The position numbers were made by a program, and so were the translations under genes. The notes below the pieces were generated by a model that did no database searches, was not told where the DNA came from, and saw only the letters and a list, made by a program, of their open reading frames with translations. Source: Betaproteobacteria bacterium (GTDB lineage Bacteria; Pseudomonadota; Gammaproteobacteria; Burkholderiales; Usitatibacteraceae). From it: a DNA stretch of 64,000 nt. Shown piece after piece: positions 53,496 through 61,928 of the stretch. Location: contig JADJMI010000001.1 of assembly GCA_016709665.1 (NCBI GenBank), forward strand, positions 434,001 through 498,000. The letters are read 5' to 3'. Positions within the stretch are counted from its first letter, which is position 1, and each line of letters opens with the position of its first letter.

Positions 53496-54829
53496 TCAGT
53501 CCCACTTTATTGTCGAGTTAAGTGCACTCACGTCATTCAGTGCGTCGAGTTCCAGAATACTGTCCTTGAGCCGAACCGTGCCAGCGGCACCCAGCACGGG
53601 TTCTACCAGCGATTGGAATTTCGCTTCGACGCGCCTCGCCTGGGCTTGTCGATCGGTTTCCGGGCACCCGCATCGTATCGCGTGGTCACTCGCTCGCCTT
53701 CTATCGTCTCGACCTCCATGATGGACTCCATCATCCCGAGGTCTGCGGAAAATGCGACTGTTACCCGATCGCGTACGGCAATCACCTCGGCAGCCGACAC
53801 CGCGCCATCCGAGTAGGCACTTAGACGCGACGTTTCGCGGCCCAGGAGACCCAATGCCGCACTCAACCGCAGGCTGAATTTGCCTTCAAGGGCATTGGAG
53901 GGTGCAACGATGTTGCAGTACTTGTCGCTGGCGGGATTGGAGGTGACGAGCACGCGTACGATCGATGCAGAGCCATTTGGCAAGCGCTCGCGAAGTAACC
54001 TGCCACACTCAATCACCGCGTGCACGCCGTTGCAGGCGGCGTGATACTTGAATAGGTTGGCAAGGATGAACAGGTCACGGCTGTCGTCCAGAGCGTCTTC
54101 AGCCTTGAAGTCTGGGCTCATTGCGCGGCCGAATCCCTGTGGATGTTCCAGTGCTACCGAGCCAGCGTCGAATCCGCGCGCGGCAAGCCGTGCCGCCAGA
54201 ACGCCACTTCTGGCCGCGAGACCCGCATGCAGCGGCTTGCCCATGTTGCCGAAGAGTGCTTTCAGGCCACTCGCCTGGGTGGCCGCAAGCGAGAGGGCAC
54301 TTGCTGCCTGAGTCGTGCTGAGCCGCAGGAGGTTCGCGCAGGCCGCTGCGGCGCCAATCCCTCCGACTGTCGAGCTGGCGTGGAAACCACGTTCATAGTG
54401 CCCCGGGGCGACCAGAAGACCTACACGGCACGCGATCTCATAGCCAGCAACGAATGCGGCGACCGTCTCGCGACCGCTCGCACCAATCGCCTCACCGAGA
54501 GCGAGTACCGCCGGCATTCCAACGGCAGTGGCGTGCCCGGGGATCGCAAGGTTGACGTCATCGTAGTCAAGAGCATGGGCGGCGGTGCCATTGGCGAGAG
54601 CAGCCCCTCCCGCCGGGACGCGCAGGCTGGATCCGAGAAGGGTGGACTCAGCCCTTCCACCCTGATCGGCCACCTCCCCCCGCACCATCACTACCGCCGG
54701 CTCGTTCAATCCCGCAAGTGAGCAGGCGGTGGCGTCGAGGATGCAGCGTACCGCCATCGCCCGCGCTTCCGCAGGGAGTGTCTCGTGTCGGTACGAAAGC
54801 GCCAGCTCTCCCAGACGCCGGGTGAGCAT
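53496..54829 (-). CDS. MmgE/PrpD family protein, frameshifted near the C-terminus
   Basis: A member of the MmgE/PrpD family (2-methylcitrate dehydratase and cis-aconitate decarboxylase relatives). The N-terminal part has SLAGLNEPAVVMVRGEV, ANGTAAHALDYDDV and PGHYERGFHASSTVGGIGAA. The reading frame stops at 53603, but the neighbouring frame continues with RRVEAKFQSLVEPVLGAAG and VRLKDSILELDALNDVSAL to a stop at 53496. That gives about 444 residues, the normal family length. One G seems missing near 53638 (AGGCG for AGGGCG). It lies six bases downstream of the Bug receptor gene. The reaction is probably a dehydration or decarboxylation of a tricarboxylate-like acid. Confidence 0.82.
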
Positions 54830-54835
54830 GTGCGT

Positions 54836-55807
54836 TTACTCCTGCTTCATGCCAGCGTCCTTCATCACCTTGGCGTACTTCGGCAACTCGGTGCTAATTA
54901 CGCTATGAAACTCCTGGGGAGTCGTGGCAACAAGCTCAACCCCCGCGGCGATCATGCGTTCGCGCACTTCGGGGACGGCGGCAATCTTCGCGATCTCGGC
55001 GTGCAGTTTGTCGATGACATCCTTGGGCGTACCCTTTGGCGCCAGCAGGCCGATCCATCCCGCCATCTCGTAGCCCGGCAAACCGGCTTCGCTCACGGTC
55101 GGCACGTTGGGCAGTGCAGAGGAGCGTTTGGCGGTAGTAACCGCGAGCGCCTTGATCTTTCCCGCCTTAATCTGGGGCAATGACTGCGCAACGGTGTCAA
55201 ACATGATGTTGACTTGACCGCCGATAAGATCAGCAAGGGCGGGCGCAGCTCCTTTGTAGGGCACGTGAAGCATTTCCACTCCCGCCATGGACATGAAGAG
55301 CTCTCCAGCCAGGTGAATGGAACTGCCTGTGCCAGACGAAGCGAAAGTGATCTTGCCTGGCTGCGCTTTCGCAAGAGCGATCAGTTCCATCACCGACTTC
55401 GCAGGAACATTCGGATGGGCAGCCAGTACGTTTGGCGTCCAGCCAATCAGACTTATCGATTCAAAGTCCTTCACGGGGTCGTAGGGCGCCTTCTTATAGA
55501 GGTTCGGGGCAATGCCGTGGGTACTGGTCGTCGCCATAAGCAACATGTAGCCATCCGCCGGGGATGTGGCAACGAAGGCTGAACCGATCGTTCCTGTGGC
55601 CCCGGACTTGTTTTCAACAACAACGGACTGACCGAACGCCTCCCCGAGTTTCTGTCCGAACGTTCGCGCCAACATGTCAGTGGCCGCCCCAGGCGGGAAC
55701 GGAACGATGATCTTGATGGACTTTGATGGATAGGCCTGCGGCGGCGGAAAGCGAAAAACCATAGCCAGAACGGACATGACATTTCGCGTTGCGATTGCAA
55801 AGTTCAT
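54836..55807 (-). CDS. Tripartite tricarboxylate transporter substrate-binding protein (Bug family)
   Basis: A 323-residue periplasmic Bug receptor. A short N-terminal hydrophobic export segment leads into SIKIIVPFPPGAATDMLART. VVVENKSGATGTIGSAFVA, ATTSTHGIAPNLYKKAPYDP and FASSGTGSSIHLAGELF follow. GAGGAGA precedes the ATG at 55807. Bug proteins bind small carboxylic acids or related compounds. No TctA/TctB permease genes are in the window, as is common for Bug proteins. It forms a unit with the MmgE/PrpD gene and may deliver that enzyme's substrate. Confidence 0.9.
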   Translation of the reverse strand: MNFAIATRNVMSVLAMVFRFPPPQAYPSKSIKIIVPFPPGAATDMLARTFGQKLGEAFGQSVVVENKSGATGTIGSAFVATSPADGYMLLMATTSTHGIAPNLYKKAPYDPVKDFESISLIGWTPNVLAAHPNVPAKSVMELIALAKAQPGKITFASSGTGSSIHLAGELFMSMAGVEMLHVPYKGAAPALADLIGGQVNIMFDTVAQSLPQIKAGKIKALAVTTAKRSSALPNVPTVSEAGLPGYEMAGWIGLLAPKGTPKDVIDKLHAEIAKIAAVPEVRERMIAAGVELVATTPQEFHSVISTELPKYAKVMKDAGMKQE

Positions 55808-55838
55808 CGGACTCTCCTCGTGGGCAAGCGTTTCAACG

Positions 55839-56408
55839 TCAGGCGGCACTCAGTTCGACGGCCGTCATTTGCTCTGGCAACTCGCGGAGCATTCGGCGGA
55901 ACGGCTTGGTATCGCCAATACCATGGCAGACAAGAAGCGCTCCCTCGATGGCAAACACTGCATTCTGTGCGCGAACCCTGGCTGTACGCCGGGTCAACCC
56001 CGCTTCAGTGAGCACACTTGCGATCGCATCAATCCAGGCGGTGAAACCCGCCTTGATATGCGACTCAAATCTATGCGTCCCTGGAGTATGCGTGAGACTG
56101 CCGAGCAGGCACGATTCCGTCCCGCCGGCAAAGTAGCGGTCGACACTGCGCATCATCGCGCGTAGCCGCTCGGAAGGTGAGCCAGTGCCATGGAGGGGCG
56201 CTATGATCTCGCGCTCGAGCACGGCGTTGGATCGTTCGACTACCGCCGTCGCCATCTCCTCCTTGCCACCCGGAAAGTAGTGGTAAAGGCTCGCGCTGCA
56301 GGCCCGTGTTTTGGGGAAAGCTGTGAGAGGGTGGCGCCGTAGCCGTTCTCACGAAACACGCGTGAGGCGGTTTAGGACCTCATCCTTTGAAATCAGCGGG
56401 GCACCCAT
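55839..56408 (-). pseudogene. TetR-family transcriptional regulator, N-terminal region broken by frameshifts
   Basis: The C-terminal 139 codons are open and read as a TetR ligand-binding domain (MATAVVERSNAVLEREII, YFAGGTESCLLGSLTHTPG). Upstream, the helix-turn-helix is spread over different frames. It starts MGAPLISKDEVLNRLTRV, continues as FRENGYGATLSQLSP in a second frame, and as SLYHYFPGGKEE in the frame of the C-terminal part. At least two indels between about 56290 and 56350 are needed to join them. Either read errors or real decay could explain this. It lies between the Bug receptor and the ammonia-lyase genes. Confidence 0.72.
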
Positions 56409-56413
56409 GAGAT

Positions 56414-57634
56414 CTACAGCCTAGCGAAGGTCCTGCTCATCTCGTTTGTCATGACCATGAGCCCCTCATCAAACCCCATCCCTGGCTTTGTGAACAAGCG
56501 CCACGCACCAAACGCGATTCCCACATGAACCGTTGCCCGCGCTGAGATGTCAGTCTCATTGCAGCTGCCGCCAAGGTAGGGAAGTATCCCGTGCTCACGA
56601 CACGTGCGCACTGCATCGATCGCCGTGACAAGTGATCCGTTATCGGGAACCTTGATCTGGATTGCGTGAGCAGCCTTTCCACTTGCGAATCGAAGCATTT
56701 CCTCAGGCGCGTTTGCCCACTCGTCAGCTATCAGGCCGCAATGCGGCCCGCGAGAATCGAATCGTTCCCGTAGGCGACTCATGCGGTCGAGAGCTTCGTC
56801 GGCACTTGCCGAAAGCATCGGATCCTCGAAATAGACTTTGAAGGGCCCTGCCCGCTTCACGATGTCGGCAAGGTAGTCGCACACGCGGTCCTCGTCATTG
56901 CCAAACATGCGACCGAGGGACGCATGGAAGTCGAAATGCAGATCCAGGACATAGCCTAACCCGGCAAGCTCACCTACACGCCGGACAATCCATGAGACGT
57001 AATCGGGAAGCTTTTCACACTCTGAACGAGTCTGGATAGCGCTCTGAGGAAACATTGCGAGCCGGCGTGCGATGGCTTTGTCGACGTTCAACTCCCATTC
57101 CCCTCCGCAAGACCCCGCGAATTGGGGTGGAGCAGCAGGAAGCGTCAACCCATATTCGTCCATCAACACGCGAGCCATCGGCACTCGCTTATGAAGCGCT
57201 GCCGCAGACAGCAATGCCTGCGAAATACCGAACGCCACTGGAAGCGTCCATGATTCCTGACTCAAGCCAGACAGTGCATCGGCGGCATCGCGGAATCCCT
57301 TGAAGGACTTTCCATCGAAGAGGCGCCCGCATTCCTCTTGTACCGTCGGCAAATGCGCTGCCCGTAGCGGTCGAGGCCTTCCTGCACAGCCAGCATTGAA
57401 GACAGTCACGCAGTCGCCATAAGCAAGCTGGCCGTCCGCGAGCTCCACAGTTACACAATAAGCCGTGCTCGGCTCGCGTATCGCTTTGAAGCCCGGGGTA
57501 ACAGGGTCGCCCTTGAAGAAGAAGCCGTCACGCGTGGCGCCTGCCTGCACCGCAGGTTGGTCGTTCACCCAGTAGCCGCCTATGCCTTCGGCGAAAGTAA
57601 TGCATCGAATGTCGATAGCGCTCACCTTTATCAT
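56414..57634 (-). CDS. Methylaspartate ammonia-lyase-like enzyme (enolase superfamily)
   Basis: A 406-residue enzyme matching 3-methylaspartate ammonia-lyase in length and in its barrel motifs. These are VLDLHFDFHASLGRMF, VYFEDPM, GLIADEWANAPEEML, the catalytic Lys region AIQIKVPDNGSLVTAIDA, LGGSCNETDISARATVHV and KPGMGFDEGLMVMTNEM. The known reaction is reversible loss of ammonia from methylaspartate to give mesaconate, with Mg2+. Here the neighbours are a Bug receptor, MmgE/PrpD and an MFS transporter. The glutamate mutase genes of the classical pathway are absent, so the real substrate may be another amino acid. A TetR-like palindrome lies just before its start. Confidence 0.82.
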   Translation of the reverse strand: MIKVSAIDIRCITFAEGIGGYWVNDQPAVQAGATRDGFFFKGDPVTPGFKAIREPSTAYCVTVELADGQLAYGDCVTVFNAGCAGRPRPLRAAHLPTVQEECGRLFDGKSFKGFRDAADALSGLSQESWTLPVAFGISQALLSAAALHKRVPMARVLMDEYGLTLPAAPPQFAGSCGGEWELNVDKAIARRLAMFPQSAIQTRSECEKLPDYVSWIVRRVGELAGLGYVLDLHFDFHASLGRMFGNDEDRVCDYLADIVKRAGPFKVYFEDPMLSASADEALDRMSRLRERFDSRGPHCGLIADEWANAPEEMLRFASGKAAHAIQIKVPDNGSLVTAIDAVRTCREHGILPYLGGSCNETDISARATVHVGIAFGAWRLFTKPGMGFDEGLMVMTNEMSRTFARL

Positions 57635-57638
57635 TTTA

Positions 57639-57650
57639 CCGAACGTTCGG
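57639..57650. promoter_or_regulatory. 12-bp perfect palindrome, putative TetR operator
   Basis: CCGAACGTTCGG is a perfect palindrome, flanked by TTTA and GCTAGA. It lies 4 bases before the ammonia-lyase ATG and 51 bases before the divergent MFS start, in a 67-base gap. The shape and place fit a TetR-family operator that would repress both genes. The broken TetR gene nearby is the obvious candidate. Confidence 0.55.
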
Positions 57651-57701
57651 GCTAGACTAGCCGTTCAGCCGGACACGGGTCAATTCCGGTCAGGGGGCTA
57701 T

Positions 57702-58892
57702 GTGGAAGACCGTCGGCCGTGTCGGATCCTACCTGCGATCGTGTTCTCGCAATTCGCTGGAACGTCCCTTTGGTTCGCGGGAAATGCGGTGCTACCGGAC
57801 CTGCAGCTCCAATTCGGGCTTGGGCAAAGTGCCGTCGCTACCATCACCTCAGCAGTACAGCTAGGGTTCATCGCCGGTACGTTGGTCTTTGCCGTACTCA
57901 ATCTTTCAGACCGGTTTTCGCCACGCTCGGTATTCCTCGCGTGCTCAGCGTTCGGTGCTCTTGCAAATGGAGGGATTGCCCTGCTCGCGAACATCGGGCA
58001 CCCCTATGAGACGCTTTTGGGTATGCGGTTTGCGACGGGCTTTTTCCTGGCAGGCATCTATCCCGTAGGCATGAAACTCGCGGCCAGTTGGTATCGGGAA
58101 GGACTTGGAGCAGCGCTTGGATTCCTCGTGGGTGCCTTGGTCATCGGCACCGCATTCCCACACCTCGTTAAGGGGCTCGGGCACTCTCTGCCGTGGGAAG
58201 AGGTTACCTGGTGGCTCTCAGGACTCGCGCTCACAGGCGGGATCGTCATGTACATGCTCTTGCCCGATGGGCCTCACCACGCCAAAGGCACGCGTCTTGA
58301 TCTCGGTGCCATCGTGGCCATATTCGCATCTCGGGACCTGCGCGCTTCCGCCTTCGGATATTTCGGACACATGTGGGAGCTCTACACGCTTTGGGCAATG
58401 ATCCCGCTCATGATCGCAGGCTATGTGGAGATGCACACACTTGGGGCCGTGAACGTCGGACTGTGGTCATTCTGGGTTATTGCTGTTGGTGCGATAGGCT
58501 GCGTTGCAGGCGGACTTGTCTCTCGTCACGTAGGCAGCGCTAATGTGGCATTCACCCAGCTTTCGTTGTCGGGACTTTGCTGCCTCCTTTCACCTCTCGC
58601 CTACGTGCTGCCGCTTCCTGCCTTCATCGCGTTTCTCACAGTTTGGGGAATCTTCGTTGTCGGAGATTCACCACAATTTTCTGCGCTGACGGCCACGACG
58701 GCACCTAGAGCATTCGTGGGCTCTGCGCTCACAATCGTCAATTGCATTGGCTTCTCAATCACCGTCGTGAGCATTCAGGTCACTTCTATGCTCACCGCAC
58801 ACGCGCCATTCCAGGCTTGGTTCGTTCCAGTCGCAATCGGACCAGTTCTAGGACTATCTGCCTGTAGGCGCCTAGTTCGTCCAATGCGTTGA
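57702..58892 (+). CDS. MFS transporter
   Basis: A 396-residue major facilitator superfamily protein with about twelve hydrophobic helices. The N-half has VFSQFAGTSLWFAGNAVLPD and FATGFFLAGIYPVGMKLAAS, and the C-half has WVIAVGAIGCVAGGLVSRHV. The GTG at 57702 is preceded by AGGGGG. An open extension to 57582 overlaps the divergent gene and lacks a ribosome site. It belongs to the group of MFS proteins seen with catabolic operons. It probably imports or exports the substrate or product of the neighbouring ammonia-lyase and MmgE/PrpD enzymes. GC content is lower than in the flanking genes. Confidence 0.87.
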   Translation: MEDRRPCRILPAIVFSQFAGTSLWFAGNAVLPDLQLQFGLGQSAVATITSAVQLGFIAGTLVFAVLNLSDRFSPRSVFLACSAFGALANGGIALLANIGHPYETLLGMRFATGFFLAGIYPVGMKLAASWYREGLGAALGFLVGALVIGTAFPHLVKGLGHSLPWEEVTWWLSGLALTGGIVMYMLLPDGPHHAKGTRLDLGAIVAIFASRDLRASAFGYFGHMWELYTLWAMIPLMIAGYVEMHTLGAVNVGLWSFWVIAVGAIGCVAGGLVSRHVGSANVAFTQLSLSGLCCLLSPLAYVLPLPAFIAFLTVWGIFVVGDSPQFSALTATTAPRAFVGSALTIVNCIGFSITVVSIQVTSMLTAHAPFQAWFVPVAIGPVLGLSACRRLVRPMR

Positions 58893-59045
58893 TGCCACTT
58901 ATGCAGGACTGTGCGATCGACCGCCGCGACAAGCGGCCAGTTGGGATCGACCGGACACCCGTCAGTGGCTCTACTTGTCCGTCCGTTCGATCTTTCCGCT
59001 TTGGAGTGTTCTGGGCAGGCCAACAAAGTCGCAATCCGACCCTGT

Positions 59046-59077
59046 GCCGTCATTCCCGCGAAGGCGGGAATGACGGC
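59046..59077. repeat. REP-like hairpin (GTCATTCCCGCG family)
   Basis: GCCGTCATTCCCGC-GAAG-GCGGGAATGACGGC is a perfect 14-bp stem with a 4-base loop. The sequence belongs to the widespread proteobacterial intergenic TCATTCCCGCG...CGGGAATGA repeat type. It lies in the 221-bp gap after the MFS gene, at the right border of the low-GC block, and may act as a terminator or mRNA stabiliser. Confidence 0.75.
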
Positions 59078-59113
59078 TGTTAACCGAAAGCAGTCATACC
59101 ACCGAACATCTGA

Positions 59114-59443
59114 TCAAGCCGCAAGGCGATCGCCCGGTTCGACGGACAATTTCATTCCCACCGCCTTGAGCACCGCGAGCAACGTCTTCAGGGTGGGATT
59201 GCCCGAAGGCGACAACGATCGTTAGAGCGCCTCGCGGCTGATGCCCGCCTCCGTGGCCACCGCGCCCAATCCTCCATAGGCTTCCGCGACCGTTCGAAGG
59301 GCAATCAGCCCGGCCGCGCGATCGTTCGGATCGTCGAGCGACTCCATGGCCGCCTTCAGGTATTCGACGGCCAACCCGCGATCGGCTCCCAGTTCAGCCA
59401 CTTCGCGCGCGTGATGCGAAACGGCCGCTGTCTTCTTCCTCAT
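59114..59443 (-). pseudogene. HigA/HI1420-type addiction-module antitoxin, interrupted by a nonsense codon
   Basis: A 110-codon frame reading MRKKTAAVSHHAREVAELGA, GLIALRTVAEAYGGLGAVA, TEAGISREAL, then TAA at 59222-59224. It then continues in the same frame with RSLSPSGNPTLKTLLAVLKA and VGMKLSVEPGDRLAA to TGA at 59114. Relatives have Tyr at the stop position (ISREALYR), so a single base change destroyed the codon. The helix-turn-helix is in the middle. GGAGGCGGGG precedes the ATG. No intact toxin gene is visible. The stop may be real decay or an error. Confidence 0.75.
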
Positions 59444-59515
59444 CCCCGCCTCCGCTTCCAATCGGCCCAGAATGCCCGCGCCAACTGGCGACGGAAGATC
59501 TCGCAATTCTTCAAT

Positions 59516-59533
59516 TGTAGCTTTAAAGCTACA
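59516..59533. promoter_or_regulatory. 18-bp perfect palindrome upstream of the antitoxin remnant
   Basis: TGTAGCTTTAAAGCTACA is a perfect palindrome 73 bases before the antitoxin ATG. Palindromes in this place are typical autoregulatory operators of type II toxin-antitoxin modules. A 24-codon open frame lies between it and the antitoxin and may be the remains of a toxin gene. Confidence 0.55.
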
Positions 59534-59647
59534 CCTCATCGATCTTGAGCACGCATCAGGCGCGTTGGGTTGAAGCCGCAGCGCCTCCGTCCATCGCGGC
59601 ACGGGAAATCGGTAACATCGGGGATTGATCCGCCCGGAAGACCGACG

Positions 59648-60409
59648 ATGTCCCTCTACTCGCAGGACAACTCCCTCCCCGCCTCCGTCATCCTCGCCGT
59701 GGGTATCGCCGTCGGCCTCGCCGGCGGCGGCTGGCTCATCGGCCAGGGCCTCACGCGCTTCAAGGGCGACGCCCGCGCCGTTACGGTGAAGGGCCTCGTC
59801 GAGCGCGAGGTGAAGAGCGACCAGGCCGTCTGGACGCTCAACCTGCGCCGCGCGAGCGACACGCTGGCCGACGCGCAGCAGAAAATCACCGCCGACCGCG
59901 ACGCCGTGCTCGCGTTCCTCAAGAAGCAGGGCTTCGCCGATGCCGAGATCGAGCGCCAGCCCACCAAGACGCTCGACAAGCTGGCTCGCGACTTCAACCA
60001 GGCGCAGGGCGAACGTTTCCGTTACGTGGTCACCACGTCCGTCGAGGTGACCACGAACAAGGTCGACCTCGTGCGCTCCGCCACGGGCGCCACGGAGGAA
60101 CTGCTCAAGGCCGGCGTCATCCTCGACAGCGAGAACACGACGGGCCGCGCCAACCCGCGCTTCGTGGTCACCAAGTTCAACGACCTGCGCCCGGAGCTCC
60201 TCGCCGCGGCCACGAAGAACGCGCGCTCCATCGCCGAGCAGTTCGCGGCCGATTCCGGTGCGAAGGTGGGCGGCATCCGCTCGGCCAACCAGGGCACGAT
60301 CCAGATCTTCGGCACCGACGGGAACGACGAATCGGCGCCCTTCTCCCCCACGAGCACGCCCGCGAAGAAGATCCGCGTGGTGAGCACCTTCGAATTCGAG
60401 CTGAAATGA
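59648..60409 (+). CDS. SIMPL domain-containing protein (DUF541)
   Basis: A 253-residue protein with one N-terminal membrane helix (ASVILAVGIAVGLAGGGWLI) and a SIMPL domain. The domain shows AVTVKGLVEREVKSDQAVWT, an amphipathic helix region LADAQQKITADRDAV, and RYVVTTSVEVTTNKVDLVRS. The fold is a periplasmic or outer-membrane-linked oligomer-forming unit whose role is little known. GGAAGA precedes the ATG. The stop overlaps the next gene by four bases (ATGA), and this starts a co-directional run up to 63805. Confidence 0.85.
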   Translation: MSLYSQDNSLPASVILAVGIAVGLAGGGWLIGQGLTRFKGDARAVTVKGLVEREVKSDQAVWTLNLRRASDTLADAQQKITADRDAVLAFLKKQGFADAEIERQPTKTLDKLARDFNQAQGERFRYVVTTSVEVTTNKVDLVRSATGATEELLKAGVILDSENTTGRANPRFVVTKFNDLRPELLAAATKNARSIAEQFAADSGAKVGGIRSANQGTIQIFGTDGNDESAPFSPTSTPAKKIRVVSTFEFELK

Positions 60410-61521
60410 ACCTCGCGAGCCTCGAAACGCCGCGCCTCGTGCTGGACGCGGCGAAGATGGACGCCAACGTCGCGCGCCTGAAGGCCCGCCTCGCCGCCCT
60501 CGGCGTGCGCCTGCGCCCGCACGTGAAGACCTGCAAGTCCATCGAGGCGGCACGCGGCCTGATGGAATCGCCCGCCGGCCCCATCACCGTCTCCACGCTC
60601 AAGGAGGCGGAGCAGTTCTTCGCCCACGGCGTGACGGACATCTTCTATGCGGTGGGCATCGCGCCCGGCAAGCTCGACCACGTGGTCGCACTGCGCGGCC
60701 AGGGCTGCGACCTGACGGTCGTCGTGGACAGCGTGGAGGCGGCCGAGGCCGTGGCCGCAAAGGGCGCCGGCATCCCCACCCTCATCGAGATCGATTGCGA
60801 CGGCCACCGCGCGGGCGTGAAGCCGGGCGCGCCGGTGCTGGTCGACATCGCGAACGCCCTCGCGAAAGGCGCCGAACCGCGCGGGGTCATGACCCACGCG
60901 GGCGATTCCTACAACAGCCGCGGCCTGGATGCGATCCGCGCCATGGCCGAGCAGGAGCGTCGCGCCGTAGTCGAAAGCGCCGCCGTGCTGCGCGCGGCCG
61001 GCTTCGAGGCCCCGGTAGTCAGCGTCGGCTCGACGCCCACCGCGATGTTCGCGCAGAACCTCGAAGGCGTGACGGAAGTGCGCGCCGGCGTCTTCGTCTT
61101 CATGGACCTCGTGATGGCGGGCCTGGGCGTGTGCGCCGTGAACGACATCGCGCTCTCGGTCCTCGCCACCGTGATCGGCCACCAGAAGGAGAAGGGCTGG
61201 ATCATCACCGACGGCGGCTGGATGGCGATGTCGCGCGACCGCGGCACCGCGAAGCAGCCCGTCGACCAGGGCTACGGCCTCGTGTGCGACGAGAGCGGCC
61301 GCCCGCTGGACGACCTCATCGTCTCCGACGCCAACCAGGAGCACGGCATCGTCTCGCGCCGCGGCGGCGGGCCGATCGACGCGTCGAAGTATCCCGTCGG
61401 CATGCGCCTGCGCATCCTGCCCAACCATGCCTGCGCAACCGCCGCCCAGTTCGACGCGTACCAGGTCGTGCGGGGCACCACCGACATCCTCGAACAATGG
61501 CCGCGCTTCAGCGGCTGGTAG
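60406..61521 (+). CDS. DSD1-family PLP-dependent enzyme (D-serine/D-threonine deaminase or aldolase type)
   Basis: A 371-residue fold-III PLP enzyme. The Schiff-base Lys is residue 41 in RPHVKTCKSIEAA. PLP-phosphate and metal-related motifs are VMTHAGDSYNSRG, PVVSVGSTPTAMFA, the glycine-rich TDGGWMAMSRD, and the zinc-type pair in LPNHACATAA. This is the layout of eukaryotic-type D-serine dehydratase and D-threonine aldolase. The exact D-amino acid is uncertain. It is translationally coupled to the SIMPL gene and followed by a RidA gene, which often detoxifies the enamine products of such PLP enzymes. Confidence 0.9.
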   Translation: MNLASLETPRLVLDAAKMDANVARLKARLAALGVRLRPHVKTCKSIEAARGLMESPAGPITVSTLKEAEQFFAHGVTDIFYAVGIAPGKLDHVVALRGQGCDLTVVVDSVEAAEAVAAKGAGIPTLIEIDCDGHRAGVKPGAPVLVDIANALAKGAEPRGVMTHAGDSYNSRGLDAIRAMAEQERRAVVESAAVLRAAGFEAPVVSVGSTPTAMFAQNLEGVTEVRAGVFVFMDLVMAGLGVCAVNDIALSVLATVIGHQKEKGWIITDGGWMAMSRDRGTAKQPVDQGYGLVCDESGRPLDDLIVSDANQEHGIVSRRGGGPIDASKYPVGMRLRILPNHACATAAQFDAYQVVRGTTDILEQWPRFSGW

Positions 61522-61537
61522 CAAACCGGAGAAACCC

Positions 61538-61924
61538 ATGAGCGCCATCCGCACCGTCAACGCCACCGGCATCGCCCCGCCGGCCGGCCACTATTCCCAC
61601 GCCACCCTCCACAACGGCGTCGCCTACGTCGCGGGCCTGCTGCCCCACGTCCCGGGGCAGGCCGCGCCGAAGCCCGGCACCATCGAGGAGCAGGTGCGCC
61701 AGGTGCTCGCCAACCTGGACACCGTGCTGAAGGCCGTGGGCTCCGACCGTTCCCGCGTGCTGCGCGTGACGGCGTTCGTCTCCGACGTGTCGCACTGGCC
61801 CACGGTGAACCGCGTCTGGGCCGAGTTCTTCGGCGAGCAGAAGCCGGCGCGATGCGTCGTCCCCGTGAATGAGCTGCACTACGGGTACGCCATCGAGATC
61901 GAGACCACCGCCGCCTGCGACTGA
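61538..61924 (+). CDS. RidA-family reactive intermediate/imine deaminase
   Basis: A 128-residue RidA (YjgF/UK114) protein. It has GHYSHATLHNGVAYVAGLLP, EEQVRQVLANLDTVLKAVGS, and the C-terminal Arg in ARCVVPVNELHYGYAIEIE, the residue that binds the substrate carboxylate in active RidA members. It hydrolyses reactive 2-aminoacrylate-type enamines. It lies directly between a PLP-dependent D-amino-acid enzyme gene and an M20 peptidase gene, so the three form a likely operon that handles amino-acid or peptide breakdown. Confidence 0.9.
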   Translation: MSAIRTVNATGIAPPAGHYSHATLHNGVAYVAGLLPHVPGQAAPKPGTIEEQVRQVLANLDTVLKAVGSDRSRVLRVTAFVSDVSHWPTVNRVWAEFFGEQKPARCVVPVNELHYGYAIEIETTAACD

Positions 61925-61928
61925 CGCC

